Shown here: positions 8,229 through 17,038 of the stretch, piece after piece
How the letters are laid out: the number at the start of each line of letters is the position of its first letter
Position numbering within the stretch: position 1 is the stretch's first letter
Source: Bordetella parapertussis
GTDB taxonomy: Bacteria > Pseudomonadota > Gammaproteobacteria > Burkholderiales > Burkholderiaceae_B
Direction of reading: 5' to 3'
DNA: 64,000 nt
Assembly: GCA_945882005.1 (NCBI GenBank)
Contig: CAMCWG010000001.1
Span: 1-64,000 of the forward strand
Program-made: the position numbers and the translations under genes
Notes under the pieces: model-generated
What the model was told of the DNA's origin: nothing
The model's input: the letters and a program-made list of their open reading frames with translations, nothing else
Databases searched by the model: none

Positions 8229-9215
8229 TTAGTCAATTTTGACGTTGGCGTTCTTAACTACTTGTGCCCATTTCGCGACCTCGGCTTTATAGAATGCATC
8301 AAATTGTGCCGGTGTTGACCCAACTGGCTCAGCACCCGACTTAAGCAAAACGTCCGTCACAGCTTTGGTACGCACCGCAGCTTGGATCGACTCAGCTAAT
8401 TTGTTCACAATTGGGGTTGGCGTTCCCTTGGGTGCGAAGACACCAAACCATGCTGTCGCGTCGTAGCCGGGCACACCGGACTCGGCGATGGTTGGGATCT
8501 CAGGCGCTACGCTTGAGCGTGTCTTGGTGCTCACTGCAATCGCATGCAACTTGCCTGACTTCGTTTGTGCAAGTGTCGTCAAGATATTGTCGAAGGTGAT
8601 CGGCACCTGCCCGCCCATCACATCGGCGACTGCAGGTGCTGCGCCGCGATACGGAATATGGTTGAGCTTGATACCCGCCATTGAGGCGAAAAATTCCGTA
8701 AACAAATGCGAACCACTGCCGTTACCGGCTGTTGCGTAATCAGGCAGCTTCGATGTTCCTTGCGCTTTCTTTGCAGCAGCAATAATGTCGCCGACCGTCT
8801 TATAAGGAGAGTTCGGATTCGAAACTAACAAGAACGCGGTCGACGCAATCTGCGATACCGCTACAAAATCAGTGCTGGGGTTGTAGTTCAGATTCTTATA
8901 CAAACTCCCGTTGATCGATGTCGAGATCGTTCCCAGCAACAGGGTGTAGCCATCGGGTTTCGATTTTGCGACAAACTCGGCGCCGATATTGCTCGCCGCA
9001 CCTGGCTTATTTTCAACAATGACTTGCTGACCAAGCTGCGTCGTCATCTGGCTTGCGATAGCGCGCGCCGCAACATCCGACGCACCACCAGCAGGGAAGC
9101 CCACAACCAAGCGAATCGGTTGCGTCGGAAACGCCACCCCTTGTGCGAGTGCTGGACCTGTTGCTACAAGCCCGAGTGCGAGTGCCCAGGCGGGCACGCA
9201 TTTTTTTAAAAACAT
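8229..9215 (-). CDS. Bug-family tripartite tricarboxylate transporter substrate-binding protein (TctC-like)
   Basis: Periplasmic solute-binding protein of the Bug/TctC family that captures small carboxylates. A Sec signal peptide with cleavage after ALAQ at about residue 25 is followed by the hallmark start of the mature protein, FPTQPIRLVVGFPAGGASD. The conserved block LNHIPYRGAAPAVADVMGGQ, which forms the ligand pocket, is present. Length 328 aa is typical. The ATG at 9215 has GAGGAG 5 nt upstream. No TctA or TctB membrane subunit is nearby, as is common for Bug proteins in Alcaligenaceae. Its place within the operon suggests it captures the acid that the neighbouring enzymes degrade. Confidence 0.93.
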   Translation of the reverse strand: MFLKKCVPAWALALGLVATGPALAQGVAFPTQPIRLVVGFPAGGASDVAARAIASQMTTQLGQQVIVENKPGAASNIGAEFVAKSKPDGYTLLLGTISTSINGSLYKNLNYNPSTDFVAVSQIASTAFLLVSNPNSPYKTVGDIIAAAKKAQGTSKLPDYATAGNGSGSHLFTEFFASMAGIKLNHIPYRGAAPAVADVMGGQVPITFDNILTTLAQTKSGKLHAIAVSTKTRSSVAPEIPTIAESGVPGYDATAWFGVFAPKGTPTPIVNKLAESIQAAVRTKAVTDVLLKSGAEPVGSTPAQFDAFYKAEVAKWAQVVKNANVKID

Positions 9216-9284
9216 GTTGTCTCCTCAAAGAACTTTCAATCATCGGGCCGGCAATGTTTTGCTCTTTTGCCCGACTGCGATGAC

Positions 9285-10220
9285 TTAGCCTACCGCACGG
9301 CGTACAGAATCCATAGACATTAATTTCAAGCGCGGGCCTGCCTTCATCATTTGACCTGGCAATTGGCGTCCCATCATTTTCTCAACCATTTGCGCCACGG
9401 CAATCAACTTCTCGAGGTCGATGCCGGTCTCGTAGCCGCATTCATGTAACAAATACACCAAGTCTTCGGTACAGATGTTGCCTGTCGCACCCGGTGCAAA
9501 CGGACAGCCACCCAAACCGGCGATCGAGGACTCATATTCCGTCACGCCTAGCTTCAAGCCATTCATGACGTTGGCCAAGCCCACACCGCGCGTATTGTGA
9601 AAGTGCAGTGCGAGCTGCATATCCGGAAACTTGTTGCGCACAGCGTCGACTGTACGAGTCACGACAGGAGGCGTCGCCATGCCCGTTGTGTCACCAAAAC
9701 CAATGCGACGCACACCGTAAGAATGGTAGGCGCCAACAATCTTCAAAATATTTTCAATTGGCACATCGCCTTCGAACGGGCAGCCGAAGGCCGTCGCTAA
9801 ACCACCGTGCATTTTGATGCCCCATTGCTCGGCAATTGGCACAACCTGTGCGAAGTCGGCAATGGCCTCGTCAATCGTCTTATTCAGGTTTGTCTTGCAA
9901 TGACTTTCGCTCGCCGAAATAAAGCCGACCATGACATCGGCCTTGGCGGCGGCTGCGCGCTCCGCACCACGGGCGTTGGGGACGAGTACCGCAATTTCGG
10001 TGCCTGGCTTGCGCTGCACTTGTGCCAGTACATCGGCAGCATCAGCAAGTTGCGGCAAGGCGCGGGGCGACACGAACGACGTCGCTTCTACGCTCGATAT
10101 ACCTGCATCGATCAATGCATCGATGACAGCAACCTTATCTGCGGTTGGGATGAACTCGCGCTCGGCCTGAAACCCGTCACGGGTACCGACCTCAGTAATC
10201 TTTACAAACGTTTTGCTCAT
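9285..10220 (-). CDS. Hydroxymethylglutaryl-CoA lyase-like enzyme (DRE-TIM metallolyase)
   Basis: TIM-barrel lyase of the HMG-CoA lyase family, which cleaves 3-hydroxy-3-methylacyl-CoA thioesters into acetyl-CoA and a keto acid. The catalytic start EVGTRDGFQ corresponds to EVGPRDGLQ of classical HMG-CoA lyases, and the signature GLGGCPFAPGATGN carries the active-site Cys. The metal-binding HFHNTRG motif is also present. Length 311 aa is standard. It lies 49 bp after the CoA transferase and 69 bp before the Bug gene. Pairing with a class III CoA transferase suggests that a free 3-hydroxy acid is first made into its CoA ester and then cleaved. Whether the substrate is HMG-CoA itself or a relative such as citramalyl-CoA is undetermined. 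Confidence 0.88.
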   Translation of the reverse strand: MSKTFVKITEVGTRDGFQAEREFIPTADKVAVIDALIDAGISSVEATSFVSPRALPQLADAADVLAQVQRKPGTEIAVLVPNARGAERAAAAKADVMVGFISASESHCKTNLNKTIDEAIADFAQVVPIAEQWGIKMHGGLATAFGCPFEGDVPIENILKIVGAYHSYGVRRIGFGDTTGMATPPVVTRTVDAVRNKFPDMQLALHFHNTRGVGLANVMNGLKLGVTEYESSIAGLGGCPFAPGATGNICTEDLVYLLHECGYETGIDLEKLIAVAQMVEKMMGRQLPGQMMKAGPRLKLMSMDSVRRAVG

Positions 10221-10269
10221 GACTCGTCTCTCTTAAGTTCAGAAATACTTTTTTCAGAATTATTTTTAT

Positions 10270-11448
10270 TCAAATGATTTTACGCTTAGATAACTCCGCA
10301 ATCGCCTCTGGCGTTAAGCCAATTTCTTGCAGGACAGCGGCATTATCCGCACCGAGGTCAGGCGGTGGGCGATTTATCACGCAAGGCTCATCGCTAAACT
10401 TGATCGGAAAGCCCAAGACATCCATGGCACCGTGCTTAGGATGCTCAATCGTCAGGCGCATCTGCTGATGACGCGTTTGCGGATCTTCAAACACCTCGCC
10501 TAGATTCAGGACTCGACCACACGGCACGCCCGCCTCGTTTAATCGGGCGATCCAATGCGCAATCGGTTTTTGTTTGATCTTGGCGTTCAACTCGGCGTTA
10601 ATCAAGGCACGATTCTCGAACCGGAGCGCGTTGGTTTTGAACTCAGCGCGGTCGCGCAGGTGCCCAAGCTCAAGCGCATCAATCAGCTTTAGATAAAAGG
10701 TATCGTTGCTCGGTGCAATCGCGACTTGCCCATCGGCTGCTTCAAACAAACCGTAGGGTGAAGCCAGCGCATGATCGTTGCCGGTACGCAACGGCAGCTC
10801 GCCTGTCGCAAAATAGTTAGCCGCCAAAAATGCCAGCATGCTTGTCATGCTGTCGGTTAAGGAAGTCGTCACTTCTTCGCCTTGCCCTGTGCGCGCACGT
10901 CGCACCAGCGCCGCAAGAATGCCCATCGCGGCATACGAGCCCGCCACCAGATCCGAGATCGGCGGCGCCGCGCGCATAGGCGGTTGGTCCGCCGCACCAT
11001 TCACGCTCATGAAGCCGCTCATGGCCTGCGCTACAAAATCAAACGACGGACGATCTGCATAGGGACCATCGAGCCCAAAGCCCGTCACGTTACAGCTGAT
11101 CAAGTCTGGTTTGATTTGTGCAAGCGCTTCGCGACCAAAACCCATCTTTTCCATGATGCCCGGGCGATAGTTGTTGACCACCACATCTGCTGTGGCCAGC
11201 AACTTGCGCAAAATATCTTTGCCTTCGCTTGAACGCAGATCAAGCGTGATCGAACGCTTGTTGCGGTTAAACGATGCGAAATAGAACGAGTAGCCGTTCG
11301 GTGCTTCGCCTTGCTTACGGACCGGGTCACCCTCGTCTGGGTCTTCGATCTTGATGACCTCGGCACCCATGTCAGCCAAAAACATCGTGCAGAAGGGACC
11401 AGACAAAATACGGGTCAAGTCAACGACACGAATTCCTTGAAGCTGCAT
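10270..11448 (-). CDS. CaiB/BaiF (class III) CoA-transferase
   Basis: Family III CoA-transferase that moves CoA between carboxylates through an aspartyl-CoA intermediate. The catalytic Asp is D166 in PPISDLVAG, with the N-terminal block VVDLTRILSGPFCTMFLADMG and the NRNKRSITLDL segment typical of the family. Length 392 aa is normal. It begins 23 bp after the lipA stop codon on the same strand with no visible terminator, and it heads the six-gene catabolic run down to 5152. No good ribosome-binding site precedes the ATG. It resembles succinyl-CoA-dependent transferases for small dicarboxylates; the substrate is not decidable from the sequence. Confidence 0.9.
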   Translation of the reverse strand: MQLQGIRVVDLTRILSGPFCTMFLADMGAEVIKIEDPDEGDPVRKQGEAPNGYSFYFASFNRNKRSITLDLRSSEGKDILRKLLATADVVVNNYRPGIMEKMGFGREALAQIKPDLISCNVTGFGLDGPYADRPSFDFVAQAMSGFMSVNGAADQPPMRAAPPISDLVAGSYAAMGILAALVRRARTGQGEEVTTSLTDSMTSMLAFLAANYFATGELPLRTGNDHALASPYGLFEAADGQVAIAPSNDTFYLKLIDALELGHLRDRAEFKTNALRFENRALINAELNAKIKQKPIAHWIARLNEAGVPCGRVLNLGEVFEDPQTRHQQMRLTIEHPKHGAMDVLGFPIKFSDEPCVINRPPPDLGADNAAVLQEIGLTPEAIAELSKRKII

Positions 11449-11471
11449 AGCGGCGGTGAAACCTGTTTAAG

Positions 11472-12470
11472 CTAGAGAACCTGGGCAACACCCGCGGCAT
11501 GCGCTTGCTCATCTGCATGGTAGGACGAACGCACCATGGCACCCACCGCTGCATGCTGAAAGCCCATAGCATATGCTTCACGCTCAAACATCTTGAACGT
11601 GTCGGGATGCACATAGCGCAACACAGGCAAGTGGTGCTCTGACGGTTGCAGATACTGTCCAATCGTCAACATCTCAACATCGTGTGCACGCATGTCTCGC
11701 ATCACCTGCAGGATTTCTTCGTCGGTCTCACCGAGACCCAGCATCAAGCCCGATTTTGTTGGCGTGCCAGGATGACGCTTCTTGAACTCTTGCAAGAGTT
11801 TGAGTGAGTGCAGGTAATCAGAACCTGGGCGCGCCTGTTTGTACAGGCGTGGCACCGTCTCCATGTTGTGATTCATCACGTCGGGTGGCCCTCCATCCAG
11901 GATCTCAAGTGCACGATCTAAGCGACCACGGAAGTCTGGCACCAAGACTTCAATTTTGGTGGTTGGGGACAACTCACGAACCTTCTGGATGCATTCCACA
12001 AAATGGCCTGCACCACCGTCGCGCAAATCATCGCGATCCACTGAAGTGATCACCACATAAGTGAGCTTCAGTGCGGCAATGGTTCGTGCGAGGTTAACGG
12101 GTTCATCGACATCTAGCGGATCAGGACGGCCGTGGCCCACATCACAAAACGGGCAGCGACGCGTGCACTTGTCACCCATGATCATGAAGGTGGCCGTGCC
12201 CTTGCCAAAGCATTCGCCAATGTTGGGGCACGAAGCTTCTTCACACACCGTGTGCAGATTATGTTCGCGCAAGATACGTTTGATGTCGTAGAAGCGCGAA
12301 CCAGCCGGTGCGGCTTTGACACGAATCCACTCTGGTTTCTTTAAGCGCTCGGCTGCCACGACCTTGATCGGGATACGCGAGGTTTTAGCCTGAGACTTTT
12401 GCTTTTGCGTCGCATCGTAGGGCGCAGCCGTGGGCTCAGTGGAGGCAGAAGGTGGAGTGGTTGTCGACAT
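11472..12470 (-). CDS. lipA: Lipoyl synthase
   Basis: Radical SAM enzyme that inserts two sulphur atoms into octanoylated lipoyl domains. Both iron-sulphur cluster motifs are complete: the auxiliary cluster cysteines C76, C81 and C87 ([12 protein letters not shown]) and the radical-SAM triad C102, C106 and C109 (CTRRCPFC). The C-terminal RSSYHADEQ carries the conserved Arg-Ser-Ser-Tyr that ligates the auxiliary cluster. Length 332 aa includes a short low-complexity N-terminus. It lies 62 bp downstream of lipB, the gene for the preceding pathway step. Confidence 0.98.
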   Translation of the reverse strand: MSTTTPPSASTEPTAAPYDATQKQKSQAKTSRIPIKVVAAERLKKPEWIRVKAAPAGSRFYDIKRILREHNLHTVCEEASCPNIGECFGKGTATFMIMGDKCTRRCPFCDVGHGRPDPLDVDEPVNLARTIAALKLTYVVITSVDRDDLRDGGAGHFVECIQKVRELSPTTKIEVLVPDFRGRLDRALEILDGGPPDVMNHNMETVPRLYKQARPGSDYLHSLKLLQEFKKRHPGTPTKSGLMLGLGETDEEILQVMRDMRAHDVEMLTIGQYLQPSEHHLPVLRYVHPDTFKMFEREAYAMGFQHAAVGAMVRSSYHADEQAHAAGVAQVL

Positions 12471-12532
12471 AAATTGCCTGGGCGCTTCGCCGCTAAACGT
12501 CGCGCCGCCAAGAGTAAAGGGATAACCCTATT

Positions 12533-13165
12533 CTACCCGTTGGAGAGCCGCAAGCCACATTGGGCAGCGATTTGTGTGGCTAATGCTTGCGCGACATCAT
12601 CCCATTGCGCACGCGGCCCCATGTCGACCATGTTGACCGTCTGCAATCCCGCATATCCGCAGGGGTTAATGCCCTCAAAAGGCTTCAAATCCATATCCAC
12701 GTTCAAGGCGACACCATGATAGGTGCAGCCATTGCGCACTTTGATGCCCAGAGCGGCAATTTTGGCGAGCGTGTTGCCCATCGGGACGTACACGCCAGGT
12801 GCGCCGTCTTTGCGGCAGGCATGCTCGACACCAAAACCAGCCAGGGTCAGGATCACAGACTCTTCGATCTCGTTGACCATCTGCTTGATGTAGTGCCCCG
12901 AGCGCTTGAGGTCGGCCAGAATATAGACCATCACCTGGCCAGGGCCGTGATACGTCACTTGCCCACCACGATCGGTTTGGATGACAGGAATATTGCCAGG
13001 GTTGAGCAAGTGTTCAGGCTTGCTTGCCTGGCCCAGGGTGTAAACAGGTGTGTGTTCGACCAGCCAGAGTTCGTCAGGGGTGTCGGGTGTGCGCGCTTGT
13101 GTGAAATCCTGCATGGCGCGCCAAACAGGCTCATAGTCGGACGGGCGCGGCCACACCCGCGACAT
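12533..13165 (-). CDS. lipB: Octanoyl-[acyl carrier protein]:protein N-octanoyltransferase
   Basis: Transfers octanoate from acyl carrier protein to lipoyl domains, the first step of endogenous lipoate synthesis. The family signature [11 protein letters not shown] is at residues 67-77, and the catalytic pair is visible as K135 ([10 protein letters not shown]) and C169 ([12 protein letters not shown]). The ATG at 13165 overlaps the stop of the upstream DUF493 gene as TAATG, which points to translational coupling. DUF493 and lipB are neighbours in many Proteobacteria. Confidence 0.97.
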   Translation of the reverse strand: MSRVWPRPSDYEPVWRAMQDFTQARTPDTPDELWLVEHTPVYTLGQASKPEHLLNPGNIPVIQTDRGGQVTYHGPGQVMVYILADLKRSGHYIKQMVNEIEESVILTLAGFGVEHACRKDGAPGVYVPMGNTLAKIAALGIKVRNGCTYHGVALNVDMDLKPFEGINPCGYAGLQTVNMVDMGPRAQWDDVAQALATQIAAQCGLRLSNG

Positions 13166-13437
13166 TACAACACCACCGAGACCAGCGGGTGTCCGTGCAG
13201 TGCGCGATACAAATTATCGAGCTGCTCGCGCGAGGTTGCATTGATGGTGAAGGTCAGCCCCATGTAGTTACCACCCTTGCTAGGGCGCATTTCAACGGTA
13301 GCTGGATCAAAAGCAGGGTCGTATTCACGTACCAAGTCGGATAACGCCTGAGCAAGCTCAGGTGTTTGCTTTCCCATCACCTTGATGGGAAAAGCACACG
13401 GGTACTTAATCAGCGATTCTTGTTCAGGCGCAGTCAT
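13165..13437 (-). CDS. DUF493 (YbeD-like) protein
   Basis: A small 90-aa cytosolic protein of the DUF493/YbeD family. It shows the family core [13 protein letters not shown], the [20 protein letters not shown] segment split around KGG, and the C-terminal [15 protein letters not shown]. The structure is a ferredoxin-like fold resembling ACT regulatory domains; the function is not established, although its constant position beside lipB suggests a role linked to lipoate metabolism. Its stop codon overlaps the lipB start, and it begins 2 bp after the transaminase stop. Confidence 0.93.
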   Translation of the reverse strand: MTAPEQESLIKYPCAFPIKVMGKQTPELAQALSDLVREYDPAFDPATVEMRPSKGGNYMGLTFTINATSREQLDNLYRALHGHPLVSVVL

Positions 13438-13439
13438 GT

Positions 13440-14321
13440 TTACAGTGCGGCAATGCGCGCATCGTAAGCAGCACGCAGCTTCTGGAAGACTGGCCCAGGT
13501 TTACCAGCGCCAACGGGCTTGCCGTCGAGCTGAACAATAGCCAGCACTTCACGGGTCGCCGAAGACATCAGGATTTCGTCCGCGGCCTGAACCTCTTCTT
13601 GCTTGACCACACGTAACTCAAAAACAATGCCGGCTTCTTTGCAGAGCTCTTCAAGCAGGCCGTACCGGATGCCTTCGAGCACCAGATTGTCTTTGAGCGG
13701 AGCAATCAGTTTGCCCTGTTGGATCACCCAAATATTGCACGAGGCGCCTTCGGTGAGGTTACCGTTGCGGAATTGAATGACCTCATCTACACCCGCGTTC
13801 ACGGCGGCCTGTTTGGCCAGCACATTCCCGAGCAAGGACACCGATTTGATATCGCAATGCAGCCAGCGCTCGTCAGGGATACTGACAGAGGTCAGCCCTT
13901 TCTCGCGGACTGCGGCTGAAGGAGGTGTCATTGGAGCCACCATTGCAAACACGGTGGGCTGCACGGGTGGCACAGGAAAGGCGTGATCACGCTTGGCCAC
14001 ACCGCGGGTCATCTGGATGTAGACCATGCTGGTTGGCTCGCTATTGCGATCAGTCAGCTCCTTAACCAAGGCTTCCCACTGAGCCTTGCTCATAGGATTC
14101 TGAATCTGCAACTTGGCAAGGCTGCGCTCCAGACGCGCTAAATGCTGGGCCATGCGGAAGGTCTTGCCGTTATAGATCGGCACAACTTCGTAAATGCCAT
14201 CACCAAAAATAAAACCACGATCGAGCACCGAAATCTTTGCTTCGGACAACGGTCCGAAGACACCGTTCACATAAACGGTTGGATTGCCCGAAACACCTTG
14301 AATCAACATGTTCTGCACCAT
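13440..14321 (-). CDS. D-amino-acid transaminase (fold-type IV PLP enzyme)
   Basis: Class IV aminotransferase that interconverts D-amino acids and 2-oxo acids, for example D-alanine and D-glutamate. The PLP Lys is K159 in HCDIKSVSLL. RGFIFGDGIYEVVPIYNG and the LTEGASCNIWVI block are family signatures. The HCDIKS context and the GDGIYEVV loop favour D-amino-acid transaminase over branched-chain aminotransferase. It lies between the D-Ala-D-Ala carboxypeptidase gene (35 bp upstream) and DUF493. That suggests recycling of D-alanine released by the carboxypeptidase, which is an inference from position. Confidence 0.9.
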   Translation of the reverse strand: MVQNMLIQGVSGNPTVYVNGVFGPLSEAKISVLDRGFIFGDGIYEVVPIYNGKTFRMAQHLARLERSLAKLQIQNPMSKAQWEALVKELTDRNSEPTSMVYIQMTRGVAKRDHAFPVPPVQPTVFAMVAPMTPPSAAVREKGLTSVSIPDERWLHCDIKSVSLLGNVLAKQAAVNAGVDEVIQFRNGNLTEGASCNIWVIQQGKLIAPLKDNLVLEGIRYGLLEELCKEAGIVFELRVVKQEEVQAADEILMSSATREVLAIVQLDGKPVGAGKPGPVFQKLRAAYDARIAAL

Positions 14322-14356
14322 TTGTTCTGCTCTCTGCGTTCGATTGATTAATAAGA

Positions 14357-15715
14357 TTATTCAGATTTTTCTGATTTCCGGAACCACAACTTGACGGTAT
14401 CAACTGTTCGGCCAACAAAGCCTGCGCGTTCAACCGCCTCCAACACTTCAAGCGGCTCAGAGCGCAACAACTTATTATCCAGCATCAAGGTCAGCGTACC
14501 GACCTTCTCGCCCGCACCGAGCGGCGCAAGCAGTGGGTCTGGACGCTTGGCGATTGGCTTAACATCACCGGCACGGCCGCGCGGCACCGTCACCCACAAT
14601 GGGGTCGACACACCTAGCTTAGCTTCGTCGGTTTTACCTTGCCAGACGCGTGCCTCAACAGCCGGCTGCGACTTATCAAAAATCTTGATCGTCTCAAAGT
14701 TCTGGAACGTCCAGTTCAGAATCTTGAGGCTTTCTTCAGCACGGGTCGCCATGCTGTCAGAACCCACCAACACAGTAATCACACGGCGATCACCCCGCTT
14801 CGCGGTTGCAACCAGGCAATAGCCAGCGGCATCGGTGTGGCCAGTCTTCATGCCATCTACCGATGGATCAGCCCATAACAAGCGATTACGGTTGGACTGC
14901 TTAATCTTGTTGTACGTGAACTCACGCATTGAGTAATACGGAAAATAATCCGGATGATCATTGATCATGCGACGCGCGATGATGGCAAGATCACGTACGG
15001 TGGTGACATGTTCAGGATCAGGCAAACCGGTTGCATTCTTGAACACGGTATTGACCATGCCCATGCGCGCTGCTTCTTTGTTCATGGTGTCAACAAAGGC
15101 AGCCTCGCTACCCGACACCGCCTCTGCCAAGGCCACTGAAGCATCGTTACCAGACTGGATGATGACGCCCTTGAGCAGTTCATCGACCGTCACGGGTTTG
15201 CGCGGCTCAATAAACATGCGCGAACCGCGCGTCTTCCAAGCGACGGTTGAGACGTTCGCTTGCTGCTCGAGCGTTAAGCGCTTTTCTTTAATCGCGGTGA
15301 ACGCCACATACGCCGTCATGATCTTGGTCAGAGAGGCGGGCTCAATTTTCTGATCGGCATTCGACGAGGCAACAACCTGTCCGCTGGTCACGTCAACCGT
15401 AATCCAGGCACGTGCTGCGATGGTCGGCACAGGTACGCTCGACATTTCACCGACTTGCACGGGTGTCAGGGGTGATGGCGTCTTAGCTGAAACGGCTGCT
15501 TCGGAGGGGGCTGGCTTAGCAGGGGCTGCCGGTTCTGCTTTAGGAGCGGGCTCGCCCTTGCCTTTTGGGGCGGGCTTGGCCGCCGGGGTCGAAGAACTCT
15601 GGGCGTGGACTTGCGGCGAACTAACCGCCAGCGATAACACCACAGCTGCGCCGGCAAGCGTCAGAACACTTGCGCGCAAAGCGCCACGGACTGCTAAAAA
15701 TAGGGGCTCGGACAT
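14357..15715 (-). CDS. D-alanyl-D-alanine carboxypeptidase, PBP5/6 (DacA/DacC) type
   Basis: Low-molecular-weight penicillin-binding protein that trims the terminal D-Ala from peptidoglycan stem peptides in the periplasm. A signal peptide ends near HAQ (about residue 39), followed by an Ala/Pro/Lys-rich linker of about 50 residues. The catalytic motifs are SLTK with nucleophile S128 (SxxK), SGNDAS (SxN) and KTGHTD (KTG). A C-terminal PBP5-type domain ends in an amphipathic segment (VGRTVDTVKLWFRKSEKS) that may anchor the protein to the membrane. The ATG at 15715 (MSEPLF) directly precedes the signal peptide; the frame opens at 15757 with residues unlike a leader. Confidence 0.94.
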   Translation of the reverse strand: MSEPLFLAVRGALRASVLTLAGAAVVLSLAVSSPQVHAQSSSTPAAKPAPKGKGEPAPKAEPAAPAKPAPSEAAVSAKTPSPLTPVQVGEMSSVPVPTIAARAWITVDVTSGQVVASSNADQKIEPASLTKIMTAYVAFTAIKEKRLTLEQQANVSTVAWKTRGSRMFIEPRKPVTVDELLKGVIIQSGNDASVALAEAVSGSEAAFVDTMNKEAARMGMVNTVFKNATGLPDPEHVTTVRDLAIIARRMINDHPDYFPYYSMREFTYNKIKQSNRNRLLWADPSVDGMKTGHTDAAGYCLVATAKRGDRRVITVLVGSDSMATRAEESLKILNWTFQNFETIKIFDKSQPAVEARVWQGKTDEAKLGVSTPLWVTVPRGRAGDVKPIAKRPDPLLAPLGAGEKVGTLTLMLDNKLLRSEPLEVLEAVERAGFVGRTVDTVKLWFRKSEKSE

Positions 15716-15771
15716 GGCTGAGGTCTTCAAACAACGTAACAACCCCATTATAGGCATTCCAACTCAGCGCG

Positions 15772-16419
15772 CTAGAGTAAGGCCTTTAATCTTGTCTGTA
15801 CTAGTTGCCTTAGTACGAGCAGCTTGCCGTGAAAGAAATGCCCGGCCTCCGGGATGACCACAACCGGCATCCCTATCGGACGCGCCCACTCCATGACTTC
15901 GGACAAAGGCACCACCTCATCGTTCTCACCGTGGATCACCAGAGCATCTTCCGGTGCCTTGGCATCGTTATGCCGAAAACGCAGGGCCGCAGAGCCCGTC
16001 AAAATGACGATGTTTGGCAAGTTCTTCTGCAATTTCTCCCATTGGGCATACAACTGCACGCCAATCGAGGTACCAAACGAGAATCCACCCAAGACCCAGG
16101 GCTTAGCGGCGATCTCGGGATAGCGCACACGAAACTGCTCCACCAGCGCAGCCATATCTTGTAGTTCGCCCTTGCCGTGGTCGAACGCGCCACCCGACGT
16201 GCCGATCCCGCGGAAATTGGGGCGAATGGCGAGCAACCCTTGCTGCACGCATGCCCGCGCAAGCGTCGTCACTACTTTATTGTCGCGCGTCCCGCCCTGC
16301 GAGGGATTGGGATGCAAAATCAAGGCCCAACCTGTGGGGGCACCATCGGGCCAGTCGAGCGCGCAATCGATGACGCCAGCCAAGCCATCAAAAGTTGTGG
16401 TTTCAGTATGTGCAGGCAT
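15772..16419 (-). CDS. Alpha/beta hydrolase (COG2945-type)
   Basis: A compact 215-aa serine hydrolase. The nucleophile elbow is GGFSFGTS with S114, the oxyanion region is LHPNPSQGGTRDNK, the Asp is in HGENDEVVPL and the His is in EAGHFFHG. This is the layout of COG2945 predicted hydrolases, whose substrates are unknown. No signal peptide is seen. It is tightly linked to the MCE transport operon (7 bp after the lipoprotein gene) and lies 56 bp before the carboxypeptidase, so an envelope-lipid substrate is a guess from context only. Confidence 0.85.
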   Translation of the reverse strand: MPAHTETTTFDGLAGVIDCALDWPDGAPTGWALILHPNPSQGGTRDNKVVTTLARACVQQGLLAIRPNFRGIGTSGGAFDHGKGELQDMAALVEQFRVRYPEIAAKPWVLGGFSFGTSIGVQLYAQWEKLQKNLPNIVILTGSAALRFRHNDAKAPEDALVIHGENDEVVPLSEVMEWARPIGMPVVVIPEAGHFFHGKLLVLRQLVQTRLKALL

Positions 16420-16426
16420 AAATCTA

Positions 16427-17029
16427 CTAAGGTTTCAAGAAAGGGGTCAGCCATTGTGCCACTTGTTCCGCGGCCTGGTCCGTCGCGAGTCGAAGGGCTT
16501 GGGCGCCACCTGCGGCGTCCTGCGAGGTCGCTGGCACTTTGATGTCGATCAGCTTTTGCGCGACGACACGGTTGTTGCGCAACAAGACCGATTGCATGAT
16601 CAGCACGCCCTGGCTCGATTTACCGTCAGGCGTAAAAAGTTGCTCAAAACTTTGCAGATTCAGGCGTAGCTGGGGCGTGTCGCCGCCAATGCCTTGCTCC
16701 AGTACCGCACCTTGCAGGGATAAACGCGCCATCAGGCGCTGCGTAACTAGCTGAGCCGGTGGTGCAACCCAGCGATAGGTTGTAAAGCCCTGCGGCTGTC
16801 CGCTCTCGCCCACGCGCCAGATGACCGTCGTGTCATTGAGCAGCGCCGAGGCCGTCATGGGTGCGAGTAACAAGGGTCGGTGGGCCGGTGGATTGCCAGC
16901 CGCAGCGGTAAACCCCGCTCCCAAATCAAGCTGCCGCGGCGCACGCGCCTCGCCCCCTCCAATAGAGCAGCCAGTTACCGCAAACAGCACGGCGATGACC
17001 GCAGATAACTTCATCCAGAATGTGTTCAT
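16427..17029 (-). CDS. ABC-type transport auxiliary lipoprotein (PqiC/YmbA-like)
   Basis: Predicted outer-membrane lipoprotein of the ABC-type transport auxiliary family, which includes PqiC. The signal peptide ends in the lipobox VTGCS, with the acylated Cys at about residue 21. The mature part shows the family pattern of a YRW-containing strand (FTTYRWVAPPAQLVTQRL) and a conserved LNLQSFEQ segment. It follows the MCE gene by 9 bp. In related systems such a lipoprotein partners the MCE protein at the outer membrane to bridge the periplasm. Confidence 0.87.
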   Translation of the reverse strand: MNTFWMKLSAVIAVLFAVTGCSIGGGEARAPRQLDLGAGFTAAAGNPPAHRPLLLAPMTASALLNDTTVIWRVGESGQPQGFTTYRWVAPPAQLVTQRLMARLSLQGAVLEQGIGGDTPQLRLNLQSFEQLFTPDGKSSQGVLIMQSVLLRNNRVVAQKLIDIKVPATSQDAAGGAQALRLATDQAAEQVAQWLTPFLKP

Positions 17030-17038
17030 GATTTTCCT

